In this document: positions 1 through 11,475 of the stretch, in pieces
How positions within the stretch are numbered: the first letter of the stretch is position 1
Layout of the letters: every line of letters starts with the position of its first letter
Source of the DNA: Nymphaea colorata
Lineage: Eukaryota > Streptophyta > Magnoliopsida > Nymphaeales > Nymphaeaceae
Length of the DNA stretch: 64,000 bases
Direction: 5' to 3'
Assembly: GCF_008831285.2 (NCBI RefSeq)
Contig: NC_045144.1
Span: 16,355,858-16,419,857 of the forward strand
The notes under the pieces: model-generated
Told to the model about the DNA's origin: nothing
The model's input: the letters and a program-made list of their open reading frames with translations, nothing else
Databases searched by the model: none
Made by a program: the position numbers and the translations under genes

Positions 1-108
1 CGGAAAATGCTGGGGGAGGAGATTGTGGGGATCTGTGGAGGAAGCGTTGAGGTCAGTCACATACTAGAAGAAGGTGGTGAAACAGAGGCGCAGTTCAGTT
101 GCAAGTAA
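1..108 (+). CDS. Probable last exon of an unidentified gene (3' partial)
   Basis: Frame 1 is open from the first base for 35 codons and ends at TAA (106-108). The peptide is acidic (motifs GEEIVGICGG, ILEEGGETEA) and ends in FSCK. Base composition here is about half G+C, clearly richer than the AT-rich sequence that follows, which fits an exon next to a 3' UTR. The gene would extend left of the window. I do not recognise the family, and an open stretch of this length could be chance, so confidence is low. Confidence 0.35.
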   Translation, partial: RKMLGEEIVGICGGSVEVSHILEEGGETEAQFSCK

Positions 109-275
109 TTTCTCGGTTTGCAGGGGACATTTTTCTTTCTTTTAAAACCATAGCTGTAGCATCTGCATGGTACTGCTTGAAATAAGGAGTCTTACAGCAC
201 CCTGTCCTTGTGACAATAATTATAATAAGCATCCACTTATTGTTCTCATTCCTTTTTTATGATCTAAGCAAGGGG

Positions 276-279
<4 letters not shown>

Positions 280-351
<72 letters not shown>
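280..351. repeat. Compound (CT)n(TA)n microsatellite
   Basis: A run of CT repeats to about 315 passes directly into TA repeats to about 350. The next few hundred bases are AT-rich and show no gene. Confidence 0.95.
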
Positions 352-355
<4 letters not shown>

Positions 356-907
356 AAGTTGGTAAAACCAGACTTAAGAGACAAAAAAACCATACCTATT
401 GATTTTTTTTTTAAATCTAACCTTATAGATACGATCTTAAGAGTAATTTGATGATAAACATATATTAAATTAGTAGTTTTCTTACTTAAATCATGTTTTC
501 TTAATAGTAAAAAAAATTGGTATTATAAAATCAATTTTTTTTAAATGACTTGAACTAAAGCGTGATTTATATTAACTTAGTATTTAGAAACACTTTAGAA
601 GGTTTTTATTTTGTTTAAAAGACTCTTAAACATGAATTTAAGAGATTTGGTTTTTATCCCTTATCCAAGTGGTCTAGTACCTACCAATTAATATATATAT
701 ATATATATAAATCAACCGGCTATCTCTATGGCTTAATGATTAATAATTTTTTTTATGTTGTATTGCTAAAAAACCATCGCAAAAATTTGCTTTTGTGGCT
801 AAAAACCATAGTCAAGAATTGTTAGTTGCAAATGCAACTTTTTGTGACCGCTTTAGCGACACAAAGTAAACAAAAAGACTATCCGGTAGCCAGTGGATTT
901 CAATTCG
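352..907. other. Intergenic, AT-rich, no gene seen
   Basis: No exon-like composition or recognisable protein in any frame. It contains a short (TA)n run near 690-709 and poly-A/T tracts. Confidence 0.6.
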
Positions 908-1078
<171 letters not shown>

Positions 1079-2591
1079 GCAACTCTCTGCACACCTAGAT
1101 GTCGAAAAATGCATATTAATTTTCCTGAAATAGGAATAAATCTAACTTTTCTCTTAGATTACCGCTTTTCTTTAGGAGTGGATGATAATCGATTTCAAGG
1201 TATCAAAGTCTTGGTTTCCACAGACATATCATGACTTTTCTTGGTTTCCAAGTAAATTCTGAATGAAGAAATATAGAGATGACACGGTACAATTTCTTGA
1301 CTCATGACTCGATTCTTCTACCGTAGCGGAGCTGCAATGTGACTGTTGTATTCTTCAAAAATCCCATTGAGATAAACCCAGCTTCAGTCACATGCTATGC
1401 CCACATCAAACCTGGGTCCGCAACTCAAAGTGCTCCTCAGCCAAAAATTCTAGCCCCATAACTGTTCTTCAAAAAAATGTGAGCCATATGCATTCTCTTG
1501 TTATTAGCACACTTTAGAACTTCCAGTTCTTTTCATAAGATCTATAATCACATCTCCCAGAAGATCAGGCAAGCAGATTTCAGAGAAATCTAGCGTTTAG
1601 AAAGTCATCTTGATGGACTCAAAGAAAGTGGAAGACAGAAAGTAGGACTCAATACAAAATGTTCAGCCTGACAAACTTCACTATTCATTCTTATCACTTG
1701 CTTAGCGATGAAGTCAAATGCCAATTTCCGCGTAAAACTTCATTACCACAGGCCGGGAGTGGCCCTCCTTGAATTTTCCCCCTAAAAAAAATCTATATCA
1801 AACATTATTTTAAAATTTAGCTCCCCTTAAACTGTGAGAAAGCAATGAAATTTTTGTTTTCTCTGTTGGCTCCTTGTAGTAATATCTTCACCTGCAAAAG
1901 AAAATATATATAACAACTTTGGGCATTCCATATATACTGGTGTAATCAAACATATTTAAACTTCCTTTTTCAAATGAAGAAAGATATGTTTAAAGCAGTC
2001 ACACAAGTTGTTATGAGATTTTATTTGCATGGTTAACACTTTAGGGCGCTGTTCATGAGAAGCTGTTTTCCTCAGATAGATCTTGAGAGTGTAAAAACAA
2101 AAAATACACAAAATAATAAATAATTGTGGAATCATAAGTTTCCTATTGATTTTCTTCAAAAACCTCGACAAAAGTTCAAAACTAGTTAACGAAAATGTTA
2201 GCATAAACTCTAAAAAGCCAATCAAAGTCAAAGAAGAAAATATGTTTCTGGAAAAATACCACAAACTTATATTCTGGTAGACTTTGAAGATTTCATATGC
2301 ATCTACATGATATATTTGTGACCATGGACTATTTAATATAACCATCAAAATATTTAAGGACAATCTTTGCGCACGTCGAGAAAGGCAAGAGGAATCACTC
2401 GAAAGAGGCAGTTCGAGGGGGAATGTGCACCTCTTCGTATTCCCTCATAGGCTTGCTTATATATTAAGCAAAATAAATATCAAGCAGACGAAGCAAAAGA
2501 CGCAGGTGCAGGGCCATGCAAACATAATGTCGATGATTCTTTTCTCCATCTCATTTTTCATGTATGTTTGGAGATTGCATGCATATGAAAG

Positions 2592-2645
2592 AATAAAGTA
2601 TGTGATATTGTATAGGGAAATAAAGTATGTGATATTGTATAGGGA
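2592..2645. repeat. 27-bp perfect tandem duplication
   Basis: Two consecutive copies of a unit beginning AATAAAGTATGTGATATTG. Confidence 0.85.
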
Positions 2646-3787
2646 ACAAAAGATATTTCATGACTTGACCACCGACCACTTCGTAACAGGGTCATGGTAC
2701 ATAATGGACGTTGGACCCACCTATAGAACCAGGAGCAGGATAAGAATTTAGATCAACTAAAAATGTCAATTGCTCTGAAATTGCCACAGCGCATTTTACA
2801 AGTCAATCTTCAGTTTTTTTTTATACAATTTTAATTGCGTGTAGAGATTTGACTTACATGACCTGATAACGGCAGAGATCAAGTTGCATGCACACTTTTT
2901 TTTGTGCACTCAACCATGGGCATCGCTAGAAAAATGTCAAATTATAGTTTTAAAATTTTAATCGGGGCTAAAATATCATTTTACAAAGTTTTTATATCAT
3001 TAGACAAGTGAATTTTTTTTAAATTTACATGTAATTTTTTTTTTGAGGGGGCATGGTGCTATGCCCGTGCATGCAACAAGTATGCACCAAAAGGAGTAGA
3101 GGGTATTTTTGAATTTTCTATGAAATAATGAGTATTTTAGACTTTTTTAACTTTTTCACTTATCTTTTTGAAAAATTTTCTTTTTTATTTTAATGAGGGT
3201 ATTCTGGTCATTGCACATTGTATATTTTCATGTACGAGGTTGTGCACATAACCAGCTTAGATAATAAAACACATTTTTTTTTTCTTTCTCAAAAAATATT
3301 GACATGGGTGAGTTTTCCACTACCTGTGGCGACTATGAAGCCCCCAGTAGCTGGTTCTGATGTTCGTGGGTACATACCAGCCCTTCATGTGAAGCAATGG
3401 TTTTATTGAGAAAGTCTCTCAATCTGAATGCAGTTTTCTGGTGCCATACAGGTCTATCAAGCATTACAAAACAATACCATGAGAGTGCTAAAGATGATTC
3501 AATTAATAAACTAAATGACAACTACTATCTTCCCTACCGAAAAAACATTATTACTTGGCTGAGAGCCGAAGCCCCTATCGTTCCCATCCATTAGATGCTG
3601 TTTGGCAGTAGGATACTTTGTGAATATCCATTATTTTATGAATCTGACATAACTTTTTATGGCAGATTTATGACACTCACATTGTGTCTTTATTGCCAAA
3701 CAACCTCTTAGGTACTATTTTTTATGTTTCATTATAGTTTAACTTGCATATTGGTGTCGCAGCTAAAAACATTACGTTAGTGCGAAT

Positions 3788-3835
3788 TCCATAATATTTG
3801 ATGTCATCCTTTCCATAATATTTGATGTCATCCTT
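3788..3835. repeat. 24-bp perfect tandem duplication
   Basis: Two head-to-tail copies of a unit beginning TCCATAATATTTGATGTCAT. Confidence 0.85.
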
Positions 3836-5187
3836 TGCACATTCAGTGGTACGATAAATTAGAAAGTCACTGCTATTTGTCTCAACCCCAAAAACAGTTA
3901 ATTTCCTTTATTATGCCTTTAACTGTAGGTATTTTTTTTTCATGAAAACTACTAAGGCCGGGTTGATAGTTGAAACAAATCTCCATTAACTTAAAAATAA
4001 AAAACGTTAGCTACATTGTTTTTCGATATTACATTTTATTATTGCTAGCACTACAAAAAAAAATGGCCGTAGCATGTCAGTCAAGATGAACTTCCATTGA
4101 CGCGAAAGGGAAAATGTTAAGGGGTCAAAGGGCGCGTATGTAAATTTTATCGTTTTAACTACTAATTTGTTGTGTTTCAAGTTAATCAAAATTCACTTAA
4201 GCCTTCATTGACAGTTTAGTTGCGTGAAGACTACATGCCCTTACCAGGAAAATCACAAAAAGTGATCACTTTTTTAAATTACGGGCAAAAATTTAGCTCC
4301 CAGTGGAGAAATTTAACTCTTTAGTCGTTCATTCAAATAAAGCGACCCAGGTATCTATAGGTTGTACTTTCCATAAACAAAAGAAATTTGTAGACTATGT
4401 CCCATTTGAAAGTTAAGTCTTTTTCAGATGTTGCGGTTTCTCCTGTTCACACAGAACAAGCATACAAAATGCCCATTGGAGCGTCGTTAGTTCTTCCATA
4501 TCAAGCGCCCATGTTTGAAAAAACAGCAAGGAAAAGTGTCATCACTGAAACAACATAAAATTACCAGCAAATTACTTCTATGTTACCCTATCAATCTTTC
4601 AACACCTTTTTTTTTTCTTTGTTTGCAGTGAAATCAGATCATTTCTTTCTAAAAACCTATCTCTAACCTACGTACCTATTAGTTAAAAGAATCACACTGT
4701 GTTACTTTTTAATGAAAGGGCAATATGTTCCATACAAACTATTATAGAAGAATATATATGAAGCTAGTATGCATCTATTGACCTCATGAGAAGTGAAAAA
4801 AAAAAAACTATCTGGTAAAAAATATTGTACCAAAGAATTGTAATTTAGTAACAAAGAGTAATAACAAAAAAAATGCTGCCAGCCAATGGTTGTTGCTTCT
4901 CAAGTCAGAAGTTAGCTTAAGCATTGTTGTTGTTAAGACAATCACAGAAGATGGTTCGTTTTTGTGATTATAAACATACAGGAGGCCCAAAAAAGCATTT
5001 GCTGAGTGACGTGGTAATTGTCTCCCTGGGTGTACATGTTTGATTAAATTAATAAGTTAACTTTTCACCTGTACCAATTAAATGAGGTGAAATTTTCATA
5101 CGGATGCATTGTCTCCCCCGTCCAGTAATCGCTGAGGATGCAAAGTCTCTCATGCTTAGATGAATATGTTCATGTCTATAATATCCC

Positions 5188-5530
5188 ATCTTTAGTTAGA
5201 GCATTCTTTCATTCAAACACAAGCAATCCTCCTAAAGGCTGAAGCTTCCATCTGACCCCTTTTTCTCTTAAGGTACAAGACCAACCATATTTAATGAGAG
5301 AATTCTCTCGTTCAAACGCAATAAAACTTTCAGGTGAGCGAAAGAGACCCATCATCTCACTAAAGTCATAAGTTTCCCCCCAACTTCTCCTTCTCTTAGC
5401 ATATAAGGCATCTTTAGTTATAGAATTCTCTCATTCAAACACAATAAAACTTTTAGTGAGCAAATGAGACCCTACCATCCCACTAAAGTTAGAAGCTTCC
5501 ACTCAACCTCTCGCTCTCTTAGCATACAAG
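5188..5530. repeat. Three diverged tandem copies of a ~115-bp unit
   Basis: Each unit carries, in order, an AGAATTCTCTC-like box, TTCAAACACAATAAAACTTT, a CACTAAAGT box, AGTTTCC/AGCTTCC, a CT-rich stretch and CTTAGCATA(T/C)AAGG. Units start near 5188, 5293 and 5412. Divergence between units is clear by eye, so the array is not recent. No coding sense is apparent. Confidence 0.75.
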
Positions 5531-5537
5531 GTATCAG

Positions 5538-5715
5538 GGGCAAAGCCAGGATTTTTTTCAAACGCGAACCAAATGGAGGCTTGGTTTTGTGGGTTGGATT
5601 TGACACATTCAAAAAATACATAAAAGCAAAAAAAAAAATCAATCTTTACACTTTTTTTTATTTTTTTCGTTGGGTTGGGTAAGGCCATGACCTAGGCAGC
5701 CCCCCCCCTCCCTCT
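5538..5715. repeat. GGGGC(G/A)AAGCCAGG-type dispersed element, degenerate
   Basis: It begins AGGGGCAAAGCCAGGATTTT, is followed by AT-rich sequence, and ends near a run of Cs (CAGCCCCCCCC). It resembles the elements at 8888 and 9353 in its first 20 bases and general layout. Confidence 0.45.
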
Positions 5716-6072
5716 AAACACAACGAAACTTGGCCATGGAAATAACTTATACCACCTAAAAGTTCAGACCGGTCCCGTTCAATTTTGATTCCCCCTTTGT
5801 AAAAAGAAAAAGTGGAACACATGTTTCAGGAAAATGGCCTGATATTTCATAATAGATAGTCGACTGACTCTATGTCGTTTTTAACAATGATAATTAATGG
5901 ACAAAGCATCTATGCTCTTTATCTGGAAATTCTTTTCAGACGATCGGAACCAGAAAGCACACATAAGAATCCCCAAAGAACAGTGATCATCTGCCATCCT
6001 TTTGCCTTAGGGAAGCTTTTCTATTTATTCACTCCCATCTCATCGACCTGCTCTCTCAGAGAGAACCACAGC

Positions 6073-6510
6073 ATGACTAAGGACGAGAAGGCGAACCTCT
6101 CCGTCTGTGAGAAGTCCATGACCGTGATGCTCAGCATCCTCAAAATTTCAGCCGTTACTCTCTCGCACCTGACCGTCAACCAGCTTGGAGTGCACGGCAA
6201 CGGCAAGGTGAGGCCGGCGGGTGAGTTCGCCGTTGGATCGCCGCTGCTGAAACCCGTCAAAGCGAGCTCGAAGCAGCCGGCGTACCTGATGGAGCCTGAC
6301 ATAGTGGAGAAGCCGACAGCCCTGAGTGTGGATCGTGTGAAGCCTGTTGAAGCTGATCTCAACAAGCGCTCCTCTGATTTTATTCAACATATGCGCCGGA
6401 AAATTTCATCAGACGTGGATCCAGAGGCCGGAGAACATGTACCAAGAAAGGCTACGAGGCCGACCATTAAGAGGAATCAGAAGTTGCGGATGCCTTCTGC
6501 TTACCTTTGA
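6073..6510 (+). CDS. Small intronless plant protein, function unknown (145 aa)
   Basis: ATG 6073 to TGA 6510. The frame is open further upstream (to about 5872), but 6073 is preferred. G+C content rises sharply there, and a TATA-like CTATTTATT lies about 50 bp upstream, followed by a CT/GA-rich leader. The protein is basic and hydrophilic with no membrane segment. Near residues 4-30 is a serine/leucine-rich segment (EKSMTVMLSILKISAVTLS), the centre is proline- and lysine-rich, and near residues 108-120 is a DFIQHMRRKIS motif. A short D/E-F-I-x-x-(L/M)-R-R-K motif near the C-terminus is common in small uncharacterised plant proteins, but I cannot name the family or assign a function. No partner genes lie nearby. 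The composition and bounded frame argue for a real gene; a diverged gene fragment remains possible. Confidence 0.6.
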   Translation: MTKDEKANLSVCEKSMTVMLSILKISAVTLSHLTVNQLGVHGNGKVRPAGEFAVGSPLLKPVKASSKQPAYLMEPDIVEKPTALSVDRVKPVEADLNKRSSDFIQHMRRKISSDVDPEAGEHVPRKATRPTIKRNQKLRMPSAYL

Positions 6511-6894
6511 ATCTTTGATCACTTGGATGGAAACGCTGGTTTAACGTAGCAGAAATGCAGATATATATAGTGGTAGAATAAGGTCTTCTTTTAGTATATG
6601 TTTGTTCTCGTCGCCATGGTAATGACAAGGGACTCTGGTCAGAGGTCAAGTGTCAGTGTGGCTGCCATCCAATGTTTCGAAATCTTCTGACTTGGACTCA
6701 ATTGATGATCCATTATCCACCTGTGTGACAAGGTTAGTCAACTCGGTGACTTGGGCTGGGTTTTGTTAACTATTGTTTTAGAAAGAAAAACACTATATAA
6801 CTTGCAATTTAAAATATTAAAAGGTTATCATGCCAATAACTTGATTGCTTGTATTTATATAGTTTATGAACTAGTCAAGGTAACATTTAAGAAG

Positions 6895-7186
6895 ACCATG
6901 ATTATGTTACCACTAAAAAAAACATGAAAACACTGTTGAAATGTTTTCATGTTAAAAAAACATGAAAACCTTATACAAAAATTAGCAAGTACTTAAAAAG
7001 AAATGTTTTCTTGTATAACTGGAGAGACCTCAAAGCTTACACCATGATTATGTTACCACTAAAAGAACATGAAAACACTGTTGAAATGTTTTCATGTTAA
7101 AAAAACATGAAAACCTTATACAAAAATTAGCAAGTACTTAAAAAGAAATGTTTTCTTGTATAACTGGATAGACCTCAAAGCTTACT
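6895..7186. repeat. 146-bp tandem duplication (two near-identical copies)
   Basis: Copies start at 6895 and 7041, both with ACCATGATTATGTTACCACT, and differ at very few sites. Each contains an internal palindrome around GAAATGTTTTCATG, so each copy could fold. The near identity implies a recent event. Confidence 0.9.
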
Positions 7187-7433
7187 TCTTTTTCATCTTT
7201 TGACCAATCGTTTTCCTTTGTGTCTTGTCCAACTTGTTTAGAAACTGAAGAAGATTAGTCATGAAAAAAGAATCGCTACCTAACATCAGCACAAGGCCTG
7301 TGAAGTCTAGAATTTCTTCTTTTGCTTTGAAAAATCAATGCAGCATCGAAGAACAGGGTTCTCTTTATTGTAGGCCCAAAGAATGATATTTCTGCTGGTC
7401 CTGATCAGATGGCTTCCAATTCAATTATTGCCT

Positions 7434-7630
7434 TCATGTCTTTTGTCCGATCGATAAAAATGGAAAAACACCGTTGGATATACATGTAAGAGAATGTGTT
7501 AGTTCCGTTCAAAACAAGTTTCTTAGCTCTGCTCATGTCTTTTGTCCGATCGATAAAATGGAAAAACACTGTTGGATATACATGTAAGAGAATGTGTTAG
7601 TTCCGTTCAAAACTAGCTTCTTAGCTCTGC
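7434..7630. repeat. 99-bp tandem duplication
   Basis: Two copies begin with CATGTCTTTTGTCCGATCGA at 7435 and 7534 and end TTCTTAGCTCTGC. They differ by only a few bases. Confidence 0.9.
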
Positions 7631-7649
7631 AAAATTCACTATATAAGAT

Positions 7650-7741
7650 GTTCGAGATACCACATAAGCAAAGCGATTAATAATTCTATGTCATGAAAAA
7701 TACCACACAAGAATAGAGATTAATAATTCTATGCCATGAAA
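7650..7741. repeat. ~45-bp diverged tandem duplication
   Basis: Two copies of ATACCACA(T/C)AAG followed by GATTAATAATTCTATG(T/C)C and ATGAAAA. This is the third tandem duplication within 850 bp. Confidence 0.75.
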
Positions 7742-8886
7742 ACTGCGCTAGCTGCTTGACAAATAATGGCAAACCAAAATTGAAATACTTCATATCGATA
7801 CGTTTAAATAAGCCTCCAGGTGAAGGAAAGATGCCAATATCACTCCAAGCCTCTAGTCTCTAAAAGGAGAATTTCTTGTATCACCAGATAAAATCAAAAG
7901 CATGATCCTCGGATTGATTCTTGTATGTAAAACAACCTTTACACGTTTTGGACATCTATTTGCCATATATATATATATGGTATAGAATAAAGAAGGAATA
8001 AATTAACAAGAAACCTGATCAGGTAATATGGTGTGTGAGAACCAGTACCACACACATCATGATCACCATTATCCCATCAACAAGACAACAAAAAGCCAAT
8101 CCGAGACAGATATGTGATCACTGGTAAGCTGTCAGAAGGGTCACCATCCAAAAACTGTTGTTCTTGACACAGAAACAGTCAGTCCAAGTTGCAGCTAAAA
8201 GCCTAACCAGTAATCACTTCCAACTTAACTTGACTGTAGTAAAGTTGGCGATTCTTGTCAAAGCAAATAAAAATTCATTTCGGAGTTGTTTAGTGACAGT
8301 AAATCTGCACCAAAGATTGAAGCGGATTTGTGAAACACTGTCGTTGGAGCAGATTAGTTCCTATTACCACTTGGTCTCTTCCATCACAATCAAATTAATT
8401 TAACAAGAACCAAGATGTACTTTGCAGTTTTCCGAATACATACTTTATCTATTCCAAAAGTACAAGAAATTATAAAAGCTACGTATACTTTAGAGGGCAA
8501 TATTTAAGCAGATCTCAGCTACCTGAATCATGGATGCTTAGATAGTTTGAATGTGCTCATCAGCACCTGACCTGGAGGTGTACATCATCTATGGCACGTA
8601 AGTTTGCATACACATATTCAATAGAAGAACCGCCCGATAGTTGAAGAAACACATGGCCCGTAAGTATGGATAAAAAAACATGGAATATATTCGTCTAATG
8701 ATGCATGTAAACTTTCATGATTATCGGTCTCAAAAACATTAATGCTACCTTTCCAATTTCTAAAGGCGTATTCTATACCCACTTCCCAATACTGGGGTGG
8801 GGATGCATCGGCAATCATGCCCGCTTTCTCCATGTTCCAAGTTATTGTCTTCCTAATGAATCTAATGATCCATCATTCTCTTTACT
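7742..8886. other. Intergenic, no gene supported
   Basis: Only short chance frames are seen. There is a small TA run near 7968-7979, and nothing resembles an exon or RNA gene. Confidence 0.5.
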
Positions 8887-8887
8887 A

Positions 8888-9079
8888 GGGGCGGAGCTAA
8901 GGAAGGACTTGCATGACCCTAGCCCAACCTCAATTTTTGAAAAAGAAAAATTACATATAAATTTAAAAAAAAATTATTTGTTTTGTATAAAAATTTTGAA
9001 AAATGATACTTCAACTTGTATCAAAATTTAAAAACTTTAATTTGGTCTCCCTTATAAACAATTTCTGGCTCCACCCCAT
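8888..9079. repeat. Small element with GGGGCGGAGCTA / TGGCTCCACCCC ends
   Basis: The ends are imperfect inverted repeats. The interior is AT-rich and non-coding. The flanks carry a similar 13-mer (ATTCTCTTTACTA on the left, ATGCTCTTTACAA on the right) that may be a target duplication. The size (~190 bp) and terminal repeats suggest a non-autonomous mobile element, class undecided. Confidence 0.55.
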
Positions 9080-9352
9080 GCTCTTTACAATATAAAGCCA
9101 AGTTAGCCTTTCAAACCACCCCAAATATGAGCACTTTGCAATCCTCATTCGAAAGATAGTCTTAATGTCGATTGAGAAAATTACACATCGCATGCGGGAA
9201 TGAGCACTCGCATCTATCTTGACAAGGAAGGGGACTCTTCACTGGCTGAAATAAAACCACGACAACAAATATCTAACCTTCTCAAAGATCAGTGAACATG
9301 GGATGCAGAAGTGCAAGTAATACCAGCATGATTACCATCGTAAGTTTGTAAC

Positions 9353-9575
9353 CAAGGGCGGAGCCAAGAGAAGGCTAGCAAGGGGGGCGTATGCACCCAA
9401 CCCCCTTCATTAAAAAAAAAAAAAAAATTAAGAAGAAAATTTATATTTGTGATTTTAAAAACTTTTAGTTTGGCCTATAAAAAAATTTTGAAAAATTATA
9501 GTTCGGTTCTTGTCAAAATTTTGAAACTATAGCTCGACTCTTCCAATGAAAAATTTTTGGTTCTCCCCCTGATCC
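9353..9575. repeat. Second GGGCGGAGCCA-type element
   Basis: It starts AAGGGCGGAGCCAAGAG and shares the poly-A block and AAATTATAGTTCGG-like interior with the element at 8888. The right end is degenerate (TTGGTTCTCCCCC). Confidence 0.5.
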
Positions 9576-11475
9576 TGTCAGTTAATCTATGCAAAGTAAG
9601 AGATGTTTGATGAAAATTTGTCGCTGAACTATTCTCCAAGCGTTATGACAATAGAAAGAAAGTTGGGAGAGGATCAGGCAAAGTCTTGTGCTTGCAGTTT
9701 CAACGAAAACAACTTTTCTTTTATACTTCCAACTGGAAGATCTGACTTCTGTCAATTAAGATGGATGTTAGTGCAGTAAAATCCGAGCTAGGAATGTAAG
9801 AAGGCTTCTGCTTCAAGTTGGGCTTGCAAAATTCGGGTTAACCAAACAAAATTGGAATTCAAGATACTTTTGTAGTCTACAATACTGTAGACACGAGGGC
9901 TGTGTCATCTCCGAAAATGTTCCTCTCTCAGCAAATGTGAAATAAAATAAATCATGCAGAAATATGCTTTTGATGTAGGTAGGAAGTAAAGCCCTGCTAA
10001 AGAAGTCAATATATCGAATTTGGATTGGATGTCTGCTCAAATCATTTAGAAAAGAAACAGTTATGATAAACATTTGATGTCCCATGGAGAAATCAGATCG
10101 GATTCAGACTTAAGAAATGACATCTGGTCAGATTTAGATTTGGACATACAAAGATATTCGATGAGATTTGTATTCAGGTTCAGGTCTGATTTTGTTTTAA
10201 ATAAATATGTTATACCCAATACCCTTACATTTTGAATGTCGGCCGAATTCGGTTTAAAATTAGTATTCAGATTTGGATGTCAACTTAAAAATCTGATTTG
10301 GATGGGGTCGGAATTGTGAAATCTGGGTTTCAGTTTCGGTTCAGATAAACTTTTCTTCATTTGAATTCTAATATTAATTTGAATCCGAATCTGGGGAACA
10401 TCCAAAAATGCAGGTAGAACTGACCGGGAGAAAAAAATTCAAAAATAACGTGACGCATGTAGAACTGAAAGACTTCAAAGAACCAAACACTTCTTAGATT
10501 CCTTTTCGCTTTTCCTCTGGAAGCCTCCCCATGGCTCCCCTAAAAATTCTGGAAACAAATTTTTAAGTTTCGGATTGTTTAATTGAAGACCTTAATGGTC
10601 GTATATATCATGACTTAACATCTGGTTTTCCTATTGACATGGTCAGCAATGTGTGATATAATAACCTTACAAGGTCTGTCGATCTCCTTAAATGGCAACC
10701 CAGCGATATTGTCAGCGGACATGACTTTGCTTTGCATTTCTTTGAAAGTTCCTCATAATTTCGAGTGCTTTTTTAAGGTATGAGCTAATTTGATAAGCAA
10801 ATGTTTGATTCTGCGTAACATGACCTTCAAGATCATATTGAAATGAGTTATTTTTGAAAATTTGCTTTGGGCTTTGCGAGTGCTTTTTGTGCTTTTATAG
10901 GCAAAGCCAAACCAAAGCATTCAAAGCTTTTGGTTGTTCCGGATCATCAAGGTCATCAAGTTTTTCAGGACATCAAGTCATCAAGGTTTGATGGATTTCA
11001 AACGATTTATGAAAAAAAAAAAGGATCAATTGCAATTATATGTCACTAAAAAAAGACATCTGTAAAAAGAGCCAGCTCCAGTCGCCAGCCGAGGAATCGA
11101 TAAGATTCAACTTACCTAGGCGGCTAAAGGACTTGTACTAGCCTGCAAGCCCTAAAGAATGTTCAAGTCGAACTGTACTGGCATGTGTTAGAATTGCAAG
11201 AACAACCTAACACAGCCTAGCAGGTACGGTAATGTGCAATCACACCCTGGTTTGCCTTTCAGGAGAGAAGAAGACATGCTTAGGGCATAGGCACGCGCAC
11301 ATGAAAAGGCAGAAAAGCCTCAGTACACTTTACACTTTTTAATGATGAGACAGCAACAAGTAATACTATCAGGAGAAACTAAAGTACAATTGTAATCAAC
11401 TTTTGCATAGATCTACAACAATAAAGAATAAAGCACGATCATCTGGAAATAAAATGACCGTGCACGGAATGTGAA
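9576..11475. other. Intergenic region downstream of the splicing-factor gene
   Basis: From about 10,120 to 10,400 are diverged repeats of a GGATTTGGAT / TCAGATTTGGATT kind, often seen in decayed plant transposable elements; a related stretch lies at 46,540-46,700. No coding exon is apparent. The stretch next to 11,476 should contain the 3' UTR of the minus-strand gene. Confidence 0.5.

Noticed and set aside
1956..2363. 135-codon minus-strand hydrophobic frame
   Set aside because: AT-rich codon use, no conserved motif, no promoter signal, and the start is not clearly better than chance.
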